The position numbers were made by a program, and so were the translations under genes. A stretch of DNA of 63,917 nt from contig CADCKD010000007.1 in NCBI GenBank assembly GCA_902801985.1, positions 1 to 63,917 of the forward strand. The letters are read 5' to 3'. Of the stretch, positions 18,363-26,585 are shown one piece after another (the stretch's first letter is position 1; every line of letters starts with the position of its first letter). This DNA is from an uncultured bacterium. Its GTDB lineage: Bacteria; Cyanobacteriota; Vampirovibrionia; Gastranaerophilales; Gastranaerophilaceae. Under the pieces are notes generated by a model. That model made no database searches and had not been told where the DNA came from. It worked only from the letters and a program-made list of their open reading frames with translations.

Positions 18363-19334
18363 ATGACGATTGAGCAATTAGATAGTAGCATAAAAAATTC
18401 AAAAAATATATTACTGGTTTCCCATATCAATCCTGATGGTGATACTTTGGGGGCAATGTGCGGTATGTATTCTTTGATTTATAAAAATTATAAAAAGAAA
18501 TGTGATATGGCTCTCGCATCTAAAGTTCCGTCTGTGTATGAATTTTTACCAAATATTAGTGAGGCTAAAAATATTTCTCAGATTGATTTATCAAGGGAAT
18601 ATGATTTGGTCATAAATCTTGATGTAGCATCTATTGACAGATGCTCTGATGCAAAAACTCTATTTGAAAAAGCGAAAAATACGGTTAATATTGATCATCA
18701 CGAGACAAATCCTCAATATGCAAAAATCAATATTGTTGAATCTTATGCCTCAGCAACGGGAGAAGTTATTTTTGGCATTGCTCAAATGCTTAATTGGGAT
18801 ATTCCAAAAGATGCGGCCGAGTGTTTGTATGTCGCGATAATGACTGATACCGGGTGTTTTAGATTCTCTAATACAACATCAAGAGCTATGAAATTTTGCT
18901 CTAAGCTTTTGGAACTTGGGGTAAACTCATCTGATTTATCTCAAAAATGTTATGAATCTAATTCGAAAGATATGGTTTTATTCCAAAGCTATTGCGTAAA
19001 TAAAGCCAAATTTATTGAGAATGATAAAATTGCTTACACTTTTGTTTATAAAAAAGATTTAGAAAGATTTAATTATAATGGTGACGATTTTACCGAAGGT
19101 TTGACAGAAAAACTCAGAGCTATAAAATCTACCGAGATTGCCTTTGTCGTCAAGGAATTAAATTCAACAACTTCTAAGATTTCAATGCGCAGCAGAAGTA
19201 AAGATATTGCAAAGGTTTGTAGTGCTTTTGGCGGCGGAGGACACAAGCTGGCTGCCGGAGCTGTAGTAAAGGCAAATGCACAAGATTGTGCTAAACTGGT
19301 TATTGAAGAAATAAAAAAACAAGGTTTATGTTAA
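18363..19334 (+). CDS. nrnA: DHH-family phosphoesterase, NrnA-like
   Basis: 323 residues. DHH motifs: 'SHINPDGDTLG', 'VINLDVASIDR', 'NIDHHETN', and 'MTDTGCFRFSNTT'. A DHHA1 domain ends in 'GGGGHKLAAGA'. NrnA degrades short RNA oligonucleotides (nanoRNA) and can dephosphorylate pAp. Cytoplasmic. Overlaps the next gene by 7 bases, so translation is probably coupled. Possible -35/-10 lie within the 39 bases upstream, which leaves a very short leader. Confidence 0.92.
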   Translation: MTIEQLDSSIKNSKNILLVSHINPDGDTLGAMCGMYSLIYKNYKKKCDMALASKVPSVYEFLPNISEAKNISQIDLSREYDLVINLDVASIDRCSDAKTLFEKAKNTVNIDHHETNPQYAKINIVESYASATGEVIFGIAQMLNWDIPKDAAECLYVAIMTDTGCFRFSNTTSRAMKFCSKLLELGVNSSDLSQKCYESNSKDMVLFQSYCVNKAKFIENDKIAYTFVYKKDLERFNYNGDDFTEGLTEKLRAIKSTEIAFVVKELNSTTSKISMRSRSKDIAKVCSAFGGGGHKLAAGAVVKANAQDCAKLVIEEIKKQGLC

Positions 19335-20278
19335 AGATTACATTTAAAAATAAAATAAGAAACGCTTTAAGAGGTATCTTAAAAAAGAAATGTTTAAAAG
19401 TTCTTTATGATATTGTCAGATCGATAATAAAGAATGATTTTTTCGGTATGGCATCTGAAATGGGTTTTATTTTGTTGGCCGGATTTTTTACATTTTTATT
19501 GTTTTTAATGTCAGTATTTGGCTGGATGGGAAATAAGGCCTATATGGAGCCTATAATGCTCGTCCTTTCTAATATGGTTCCTCATCAAGCTATGGAACTT
19601 ATTGAATCTGTTTTAAATCAAACTATGATATTTGGGCACGGGAAGCTTATAGCGATTATTGGTATTACAATGAGTATTGTACTTTCTGCGAATGCTATTG
19701 CCGTTGTATTAAAAGGACTAAACCGTGCATACAAAGTCGAAGAGACAAGAAGTTTTGTCTATACAAGGATATTATCATTTCTAATGATGCTTGTTGATAC
19801 CCTAATTTTATTCTTGACTATAAACATAATTATTTTTGGGAAAGTTATAGTTATGTTTGTATTACAGAATTTCAATATTTCACCGGCAATCGCTGTAACA
19901 ATTTTGACTTTGCGCTGGCCGGTCGCATTTTTGGCTTTATATCTTATGGCATTTTTGAGTTATTACATTTTGCCCGATTTAAAAGGTAATGAGTCATTCA
20001 AACGAAAAAGTGCTCTTCCCGGAACAGTATTCTTTACTACCTTATGGTTGGTTGGTTCTTGGGGCTTTTCGGTTTATGTAAACAATTTTAGTACCTATAA
20101 TATGCTCTATGGTGCCATTGGCGCGTTTTTTATACTTATGGTTTGGCTTTATTTTACTTCCATTATTTTACTTATTGGTGGAGAAATAAATTCTCGTGTT
20201 TATAATAGGCTTGAACGTAAGTCAATTGAACTTCATGAAGAATTAGCACAGTTAAGAAAGCAAACTTTCAAAAAATAA
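19328..20278 (+). CDS. YihY/BrkB-family membrane protein
   Basis: 316 residues, about six transmembrane helices, with the family features 'FGMASEMGFILLAGFFTFLLF' in shortened form, 'LNRAYKVEETRSF' and 'GAIGAFFILMVWLYFTSIILLIGGEIN'. Formerly annotated as ribonuclease BN; now regarded as inner-membrane proteins of unclear function. Translationally coupled to nrnA. Confidence 0.9.
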   Translation: MLKITFKNKIRNALRGILKKKCLKVLYDIVRSIIKNDFFGMASEMGFILLAGFFTFLLFLMSVFGWMGNKAYMEPIMLVLSNMVPHQAMELIESVLNQTMIFGHGKLIAIIGITMSIVLSANAIAVVLKGLNRAYKVEETRSFVYTRILSFLMMLVDTLILFLTINIIIFGKVIVMFVLQNFNISPAIAVTILTLRWPVAFLALYLMAFLSYYILPDLKGNESFKRKSALPGTVFFTTLWLVGSWGFSVYVNNFSTYNMLYGAIGAFFILMVWLYFTSIILLIGGEINSRVYNRLERKSIELHEELAQLRKQTFKK

Positions 20279-20309
20279 AAGCGGAATTGATAATATAATT
20301 CCGCTTTTT
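20277..20309. terminator. Bidirectional terminator
   Basis: AAAAGCGGAATT-(8)-AATTCCGCTTTTT between convergent genes. Confidence 0.88.
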
Positions 20310-20315
20310 GTATTA

Positions 20316-21608
20316 TTAGTCTTTTTTATCTCTTACCATTTCTTTGTATTCTTCCGGTTGGAAAGTTCCGGGAGCTTGTGCTTTGTCTTGAAGTCCTCTT
20401 TTGGCAAGTTTAGGAATTTCTCCGATTAGTTTTTCGCTTGCTCTTACAATATCGTGTTCTTTTTGTTCATTAATAACTCTTATGGTCATTTCTGTCGGAG
20501 AACCGTCTTCCCCTACTTGCTTTTGGACTTCATAACTTGCCCAATCGTCCGGCAGGTCTTTAATATATAGATAATCTTTGTCAGGACCTAAGCGTTTATC
20601 TATTTGTTCTGTCAAAATTTCGGTTACATATTCTTTTTGTGATGTAAAATGACAAGGATGGACGACTTCTTCCCCGATTACTTCTTCCGGATCTCGTTTT
20701 TCGTATTTTTTAAACAGTTCCGCAGCTGTTTGAAGATGATTTAATTCGATTGCTAAAAATTCTTCCCAAATAGGCATTAACATTTCGCATTTTTCATCTG
20801 TCATGCAGTTGTGGTATGTACAAACTTCTGTAAACTCGTGTAATAATAATTTTTCATAGAATGATTCTGTTGGGTCAATAAGAGATTCGTACATTGTTAC
20901 GTGTTCTTCTTCAACATCTTTAATTTCGGCATAAGTTTCTCTGAGGCATTCGTTGCCATATGCAAAACCGTGTTCGGCGTAGTAATTGTGAGTTTGCTGT
21001 TCTCCTGATACAAGGGTTAAGATATTAACTTTTGTCTGAGGTGCGGCTTTTGCTCTGTCATAAGGCTTACGAAGTCTTACTATATTGCAATTATGATGAT
21101 GTTGTGTCGGACGACCGATTATAACATCTGTTTGCCCTTGAACTATCGCATTTGGGCTAATACCATGAACCATATATGCCCATTGGCTGTATCTGTACAA
21201 ATGGTCAAAATCTTCTAATAACCCAAAATCAAATGTCTCTTTTACGTAAGGATCGGGTTCATTTTGCGCCATCCAAGCCGTTAAATCTACTGCTACTTGT
21301 TCATATCCTAAAGTTGTTTCTAAAACCGATTGATCACAAGGAGCTAACCAATTAATGGTTGTTTGTTGAGCATCTTCAATGCGTTTTGTTTGTGCTAAAA
21401 ATTCCAAAGTATCTTCTTCTTGGCATACTCTTGCAAAGTTGTGCTTGAAATTCCAGGCTTCTACTTCGATACCATTCATCAAAATTTGCCTTGTTCTTGA
21501 ATAACAATCTATTTCATTTTTGTTGAACTTTCTGTGGGCAATATCATGCCACGTTCTTACTTGTTTTTCTAACGGTAGTCCCTTTTCTTTTAGCGGATTG
21601 AATTTCAT
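20316..21608 (-). CDS. Ferritin-like (putative di-metal) protein, unknown role
   Basis: 430 residues from the ATG at 21608, chosen because AAGGAG precedes it; an upstream ATG adds 21 residues. Acidic, helical and soluble. Two ExxH motifs on consecutive predicted helices (Glu233-x-x-His236 in 'DVEEEHVTMY' and Glu288-x-x-His291 in 'AIELNHLQTA'), with earlier Glu/His-rich helices ('GIEVEAWNFKHNF'), resemble a ferritin-like four-helix di-iron site. Cys-rich spots ('YHNCMTDEKCEM') are present. No close family was recognised; metal binding is inference. Confidence 0.55.
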   Translation of the reverse strand: MKFNPLKEKGLPLEKQVRTWHDIAHRKFNKNEIDCYSRTRQILMNGIEVEAWNFKHNFARVCQEEDTLEFLAQTKRIEDAQQTTINWLAPCDQSVLETTLGYEQVAVDLTAWMAQNEPDPYVKETFDFGLLEDFDHLYRYSQWAYMVHGISPNAIVQGQTDVIIGRPTQHHHNCNIVRLRKPYDRAKAAPQTKVNILTLVSGEQQTHNYYAEHGFAYGNECLRETYAEIKDVEEEHVTMYESLIDPTESFYEKLLLHEFTEVCTYHNCMTDEKCEMLMPIWEEFLAIELNHLQTAAELFKKYEKRDPEEVIGEEVVHPCHFTSQKEYVTEILTEQIDKRLGPDKDYLYIKDLPDDWASYEVQKQVGEDGSPTEMTIRVINEQKEHDIVRASEKLIGEIPKLAKRGLQDKAQAPGTFQPEEYKEMVRDKKD

Positions 21609-21735
21609 GTTTAAAAGTTCTCCTTTCTTGGGGTAAATATAAATTAAATGTTTATGTAAGTAATTCTCCAAAAGAGTTATATATTTTTCTTGATTTTAAA
21701 TCTTAAAATGCTAGAATTTTCATATAAAGAAATAG

Positions 21736-21806
21736 TCCCGGATCGTCTAGTGGCAGGACGAAAGATTCTGGCTCTTTTAACGGTGGTTCGAATCCATCTC
21801 CGGGAG
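21736..21806 (+). tRNA. tRNA-Gln (CTG)
   Basis: Acceptor TCCCGGA/TCCGGGA, anticodon arm AAAGA-TTCTGGC-TCTTT giving anticodon CTG, T-loop TTCGAAT. Discriminator G; CCA not encoded. Length 71. Confidence 0.93.
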
Positions 21807-21842
21807 AATAAAAGACGGCACTCAGTGCCGTCTTTTATTCTC
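21804..21842 (+). terminator. Terminator after tRNA-Gln
   Basis: A perfect 39-base palindrome (GAGAATAAAAGACGGCACT, C, then its complement) that begins at the last bases of the tRNA. Confidence 0.9.
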
Positions 21843-21944
21843 CGAAAAGTCTTCTCTCCTGTTTGTTATGCGAACAAACGGTTCTTTCGCCCTCGCATTA
21901 AACGGTATTGCCTCCAATTAACAAGAATATTCATTCTTGTATAA

Positions 21945-23231
21945 TCATTCAAATAGATTTCTATATCTCATATCGTATAAAATCTCTATGAATGAATGTG
22001 ACATTTCTTCTGTTTCTGCTTTCAAATCCCCTTTATATAAATATTCAAGGCTTGGGAAGAATTTGCTTACAAGCTCATCCAAATTTTCATACTCAAATAA
22101 TGTCTTCCGTCCTTCTTGTCTTGCCATTATTTCTGCAAAGTTTTCCATATATTTGGTGCGATTTTCTTCTGGCTTTTCGTATTCATTGATGGCTTTTCTA
22201 TATCTTTTTATTTTTTCAATTTGATCTTTTGATATACCCGATATTTCAGGTGGACATCCGCTGAATTCCGCTATTTCGTATTCTATGACTTTTTGGTTCC
22301 AATCGGCATGACCAAATTCGTGGCCAAGTGTATTAACCAAGGAACTTCTTGTTCTGTTTATTCCATGTTGATTAAGTCTGTTTATCCCTATTGTATAGTT
22401 GAAACCATTTCTGCAAAAACCTCTGTCTTTGTTGGGCATTGAATACAAATATATTTTGGAGGCTGAATTTAATGATTTTTTTTCTTTTTCAACTTGTCTT
22501 GACATTCTATATATAAATTTATTGTCAGGACTAAAATATGGTAAAAAATATTTATGATGAGCAATCTCTCTTAATTGCTCATTTGAAATTTTTGAATCTA
22601 TTAGCTCAAATGATCCGGCATATCTGCTTGGCTCTTTTAATACTTTTTTTAATAAGTTTTCTTTTACAAATTCAGGAAAATTATTATATTCACTGCCCCA
22701 CGCTGCTTTTTGATAATAATTTTCAACAAACATTGGCTTTTTCTTATTTTCAAAATGTGAAATCTTAATAATTTCATCTGAGTTAGCGAATACTTCTCTG
22801 CGCAGTGACTCCATTTTCTTTTTACTTGTGCTTATTGCTCTATTTTCTTCAAAACACTTTGTAATTTTGCCGTTTTCTTTTTCATACCCCCTTATTTTTT
22901 GTCTTTTTATCTTTTCCATTTCTACATCGCTTTCGGTATTGATGTAAAAATGATCATCTTCCGGAACGGAATATTTTTTTATAGTTTGTTTTATTTTCTC
23001 ATTATCAATTTTGTTGTGAATTGATGATACTATGTTGCCGTCTTTATCACGAAAAATGTATACATTGGTGTAATGCTTTGCCGGGTTTGCTTCGCGTCCG
23101 ACTTTTATTGCATCGTAACTGATTGCTCTTTCCGGAATTTTAATATCTTTTAAGCCCTCTTTTACCAATTTTGAAATATTTATGCCTAATTCTTTTCTTA
23201 GTAGTGAGTTTGTGCTTTTTATATTTATCAT
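21945..23231 (-). CDS. HExxH zinc metalloprotease-like protein, no export signal
   Basis: 428 residues, Lys/Glu/Asn-rich, no signal peptide or membrane helix. Contains 'TLGHEFGHADW' (His304, Glu305, His308) and 56 residues after His308 'MENFAEIMAR' (Glu367), a spacing and NFAE context like the third zinc ligand of gluzincins, including the anthrax-lethal-factor-like peptidases. The N-terminal 290 residues are unassigned. No usual housekeeping protease matches. It could act in the cytoplasm or be delivered by a signal-independent route. Confidence 0.7.
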   Translation of the reverse strand: MINIKSTNSLLRKELGINISKLVKEGLKDIKIPERAISYDAIKVGREANPAKHYTNVYIFRDKDGNIVSSIHNKIDNEKIKQTIKKYSVPEDDHFYINTESDVEMEKIKRQKIRGYEKENGKITKCFEENRAISTSKKKMESLRREVFANSDEIIKISHFENKKKPMFVENYYQKAAWGSEYNNFPEFVKENLLKKVLKEPSRYAGSFELIDSKISNEQLREIAHHKYFLPYFSPDNKFIYRMSRQVEKEKKSLNSASKIYLYSMPNKDRGFCRNGFNYTIGINRLNQHGINRTRSSLVNTLGHEFGHADWNQKVIEYEIAEFSGCPPEISGISKDQIEKIKRYRKAINEYEKPEENRTKYMENFAEIMARQEGRKTLFEYENLDELVSKFFPSLEYLYKGDLKAETEEMSHSFIEILYDMRYRNLFE

Positions 23232-23376
23232 AAATAGAACCTTTTTGTCTGTTTGTAATTTAGATAAAAATGGTAATTAATTAAATTTGTTATTTGTAGT
23301 GCCGGTATGCAACATAATGTAACATGATATTATTTCTTTTTGGGGCAAAAAATATTTTTACGGGTATTTATACAGT

Positions 23377-23889
23377 ATGTCAATTTATACTTCAAAAACA
23401 ATTCAAAAGATGCCGGATATATTGTTATACAAGCTTACGGATAATGTATATCGAATTATTAATACCAAAAATGCGCCAAATGCCATTCACGCAGGAGATA
23501 TAAAAATTTCTACTGAAATGCGCAACCGCTATCAGGAAGAATTATGGATTGATGCGTTAATATTGAATTCAAACCAAAGAAACCAAGGTATTGGTACTAA
23601 AATATTGAAATTTGCCGAAAATTTAAGCAAGCAAATGGGGCTAAACGGACGTCTTGGAGTTAGAGCTGCTACTTTGGATTTTACATCTGATACTCCCCCT
23701 CACAAATTCTATCGTAAATTTGGATTTAGCTCAGATGATAAGAAAATGAATAAATTTATTGATGAATTTATAGAATGCGATGAAAAATTAGATTTCCTAA
23801 AAATGCCGCCTGTGGAAATGCATTATACTCCTAAAAATCAGCCTTTAAAACAAAAAATTTTAGATTGGTTTTATAATTTGTTCTCTTAA
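23377..23889 (+). CDS. GNAT-type acetyltransferase
   Basis: 170 residues. 'ILNSNQRNQGIGTKILKFAE' is the acetyl-CoA pyrophosphate loop (Q/RxxGxG/T), followed by 'PHKFYRKFGFSS'. Paralogous to 8739-9326 by motif order and by a shared C-terminal 'MPPVEMHYTP'-like end. Substrate unknown. Divergent from the HExxH protease gene. Confidence 0.78.
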   Translation: MSIYTSKTIQKMPDILLYKLTDNVYRIINTKNAPNAIHAGDIKISTEMRNRYQEELWIDALILNSNQRNQGIGTKILKFAENLSKQMGLNGRLGVRAATLDFTSDTPPHKFYRKFGFSSDDKKMNKFIDEFIECDEKLDFLKMPPVEMHYTPKNQPLKQKILDWFYNLFS

Positions 23890-23938
23890 TTGTTTAATAT
23901 AATTTGAAAAAAGAGTTTATAACAGTTAAAATATATTT

Positions 23939-24604
23939 GTGAAAAGGATTTATTTATTATTAATAATTTTTATTTTAATGTTATGCTTTTGGACTGCTAT
24001 GAACTCAAAAAATATTCAAGCCGGACATAATCCTATATTTGTTAATATGCATGTTTGTTTAGAAAATTTGATTGAACAAGCAAAGCAAAACGAATTTAAA
24101 TTGAGTGTGCATTTTTTTGCAGAAACCAAAAATGACTATGAAGAATTAGATAAAAAAACTTGGCATTATCAAAAGAAATTTGGCTTTAAAGTTAATCCTC
24201 GTATAAATCATGAGTTTTGGAATGTTGAAGCGGATGCTTTTAAGCATGCATTTGGTTCTGCAAATATGTATTTAAAATATGGTGAAATATTAAATACTTG
24301 TGCCTGTATTATTAATGAATGGCAGGTTAATAAAAACCCACAAAGAGAATGGAATATGGATTCTTGGAATGACAATCAAGGACACAAGATAGCGAAAGAA
24401 GTTTTAAAAGAATATGGTTCCAAGTTTCATAAAATGCCGGCATCTAAAAGGGATGATATTGTTGCGGTAAAAGTTATGGAGCGTATGCGCAACGGACAAC
24501 TAATCGTTACACCGGATGATGAAAGGCGGTTTAGCGGTTTTTATGAAAATGCTTCAAGAAGAATAAAACTTATTCTTGAAGGCCGAATGGCTGAGAAATA
24601 TTAG
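23939..24604 (+). CDS. Membrane-anchored DUF6973-like domain protein
   Basis: 221 residues from a GTG start (KRIYLLLIIFILMLCFWTAM is an N-terminal hydrophobic anchor or signal). The middle has 'EADAFKHAFGSANMYLKYG', then 'NEW' and 'WNMDSWNDNQGHKIA', which matches the DAFxHA...E...MDxxN[ND]xxG pattern of DUF6973-type domains as I remember them. The conserved His, Asp and Asn suggest a catalytic or metal site; biochemical role unknown. Ends 3 bases from the convergent gene. Confidence 0.55.
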   Translation: MKRIYLLLIIFILMLCFWTAMNSKNIQAGHNPIFVNMHVCLENLIEQAKQNEFKLSVHFFAETKNDYEELDKKTWHYQKKFGFKVNPRINHEFWNVEADAFKHAFGSANMYLKYGEILNTCACIINEWQVNKNPQREWNMDSWNDNQGHKIAKEVLKEYGSKFHKMPASKRDDIVAVKVMERMRNGQLIVTPDDERRFSGFYENASRRIKLILEGRMAEKY

Positions 24605-24607
24605 TAT

Positions 24608-26365
24608 TTACCTTTTGATTAGTACTGTTTTGTGCATTATTTTTTGTGTTTTTCGCTCAGTATCTAATATTTCAAACATCTTTTTATAGTATTCATCTTC
24701 TTCTTTTGTCGTATTGTTTCGAACCCAGGCGCCATACTTTATACACGCAGGCGGAATTTGTTTTTCTGTTATAAATCTGTAATTTACTTTTGGAAGATTA
24801 TTTATTTTTGCAAATTCTTTCAAATCTTTTATGGATTTGGTATATGAATTCCTTACAATACCTATGTTTTCGGCATCAAGCCAATAAAGTGTCAATTGAG
24901 AAAAACCGGCTTTTTTGTAGATGTTTTTAAATATTTGTACGCTCTTTTTAAGTTCAGCTTCGTTGCTTGAAGAATATACTTCATTACTTAAGGCAATAGA
25001 TAATTTGCCATAATTTGTCAATAATTTTTCTAAGTCAATATTTGCAAATTCTTCTCTTGAATTCATATTGGAAAGAAAGTCCAAATCGTTGTGAGTGAAT
25101 TCATTTAGCATTGTAATTGTTTCTTTTGATAAATGATTTCTTGTTGTTAATTCATTTACAATATTATTTAACAAATTTTGCATTATGAGATATTTTTTAT
25201 CTTTTGATAATCTTTCTGACATTCTCGGGTTTTCTTGCAATATTGATATGATATTGCCGCAAATATTAGAATATTCATTGATTAGTTGTACATCTTTATT
25301 CCCCAAATGTTTTTTAACAACGTTTGAAATGAATTCAGACTCTTGTTCATTCATCATAGGTGAAATTATGTACGAAATTTGCATAAAACGTTTAAACATT
25401 TTGATAGGTCTGTCTTTTACGTATGTAATATTTAAAATTTCTTGTAAGTGTCTTCTAAATGATAATAACCTATGGTCAATATATGAATCTTTATTATTTA
25501 ATATATCAATATCTGAAATAAATTTATCTGAAACGGGACTTACATATACATTTGGAGCGAAAAATCTTCTGGCAAGATGTAATCTTTCACCTGTAAATGC
25601 TTCCGGTATTAAATCTATTTTATAATCTTTGTTTTTGTATGTTACTTCAAAACAAAATTCAGGAACGATTGATATTTCTCGTAAATATTGCGGCATGTTT
25701 TTTGAATATATAACTTTATCACTATATATTTTTATAGGATTAAATTTTCTAAGTAATATTTCATTTGGGTTCATGATATACGGAATATCAAAGGTTATTT
25801 CTTTTCCCTGATCATCTTTTACTGAGGAAGATGAATGAATCATGTATTCTTCACCTTTCAATGCATTATCTAAGTTTTCAATAATGGCATTTATATGAGA
25901 TGGATATAATACAGCATTTTTATTTAAAGCCTCTAGGGGCATGTCCCCTGTATAATAATGTGTTATTTCATTTTCATTTATATAAATATTGAAGAAATAT
26001 AAGAATGAATTAATTCTATCCATTAGATTTTTTGCTATTTCTATTGAATTTTTTCCGTCATAATTGTATTTGCCAAGGTGTATCCCAACTGCAAAATCCA
26101 AATCATTCGGTATCGGATTATTATTTATAAATCCTGAACCATAAGCATTTAAAAAGGTATAGGAAAAATCTAATCCGTCTTTTTTGGATTCTTTTTGAGC
26201 TTCTAAAAAACCTTTTTGAAGATATTTTATAGGATTAGAAATATAACTCAAACTTTTAGTGTTCGTCTTAGGATTTATATATATAAATGACATCGTATTG
26301 TCTAAAACTATAAAACTTGTGATAACAATTACAATTATTATTAATAGATATTTAAGCCACTTCAC
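24608..26365 (-). CDS. Membrane-anchored protein with nucleotidyltransferase-like motif
   Basis: 585 residues. One N-terminal transmembrane helix (residues 4-22) anchors a long extracytoplasmic or cytoplasmic domain. 'YGSGFINNNPIPNDLDFAV' (Gly76-Ser77, Asp88, Asp90) follows the hG[GS]x9-13Dh[DE]h signature of polymerase-beta-type nucleotidyltransferases, and 'YKIDLIP' (Asp251) could be the third carboxylate. The remaining 330 residues are mostly helical. A membrane-attached enzyme of this kind is unusual; the fold is an inference from motif spacing. Confidence 0.5.
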   Translation of the reverse strand: MKWLKYLLIIIVIVITSFIVLDNTMSFIYINPKTNTKSLSYISNPIKYLQKGFLEAQKESKKDGLDFSYTFLNAYGSGFINNNPIPNDLDFAVGIHLGKYNYDGKNSIEIAKNLMDRINSFLYFFNIYINENEITHYYTGDMPLEALNKNAVLYPSHINAIIENLDNALKGEEYMIHSSSSVKDDQGKEITFDIPYIMNPNEILLRKFNPIKIYSDKVIYSKNMPQYLREISIVPEFCFEVTYKNKDYKIDLIPEAFTGERLHLARRFFAPNVYVSPVSDKFISDIDILNNKDSYIDHRLLSFRRHLQEILNITYVKDRPIKMFKRFMQISYIISPMMNEQESEFISNVVKKHLGNKDVQLINEYSNICGNIISILQENPRMSERLSKDKKYLIMQNLLNNIVNELTTRNHLSKETITMLNEFTHNDLDFLSNMNSREEFANIDLEKLLTNYGKLSIALSNEVYSSSNEAELKKSVQIFKNIYKKAGFSQLTLYWLDAENIGIVRNSYTKSIKDLKEFAKINNLPKVNYRFITEKQIPPACIKYGAWVRNNTTKEEDEYYKKMFEILDTERKTQKIMHKTVLIKR

Positions 26366-26466
26366 TCTTTTTCCCTCTCTTTTTTAACTTCTTACTATCA
26401 ATTATAACGTCAGGGGGGACAAAAATAAAGTTTTTAACACAATATGTTTATTTTAAATTTTTATTG

Positions 26467-26480
26467 TTAACAATTGTTAA
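26467..26480. promoter_or_regulatory. 14-base palindrome, possible operator
   Basis: TTAACAATTGTTAA, a perfect palindrome about 105 bases before the LysM gene start, in the 220-base gap between divergent genes. Could bind a dimeric regulator; could be chance in AT-rich DNA. Confidence 0.3.
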
Positions 26481-26585
26481 AAACGTATATACGGAAGAAA
26501 TAACTCTTGTCAATCCTGTAAATAAAAAAAACTTTATATGTGTATAGGGGATATTAATACACATGAAAGTAAGGGGAAATTAAGA

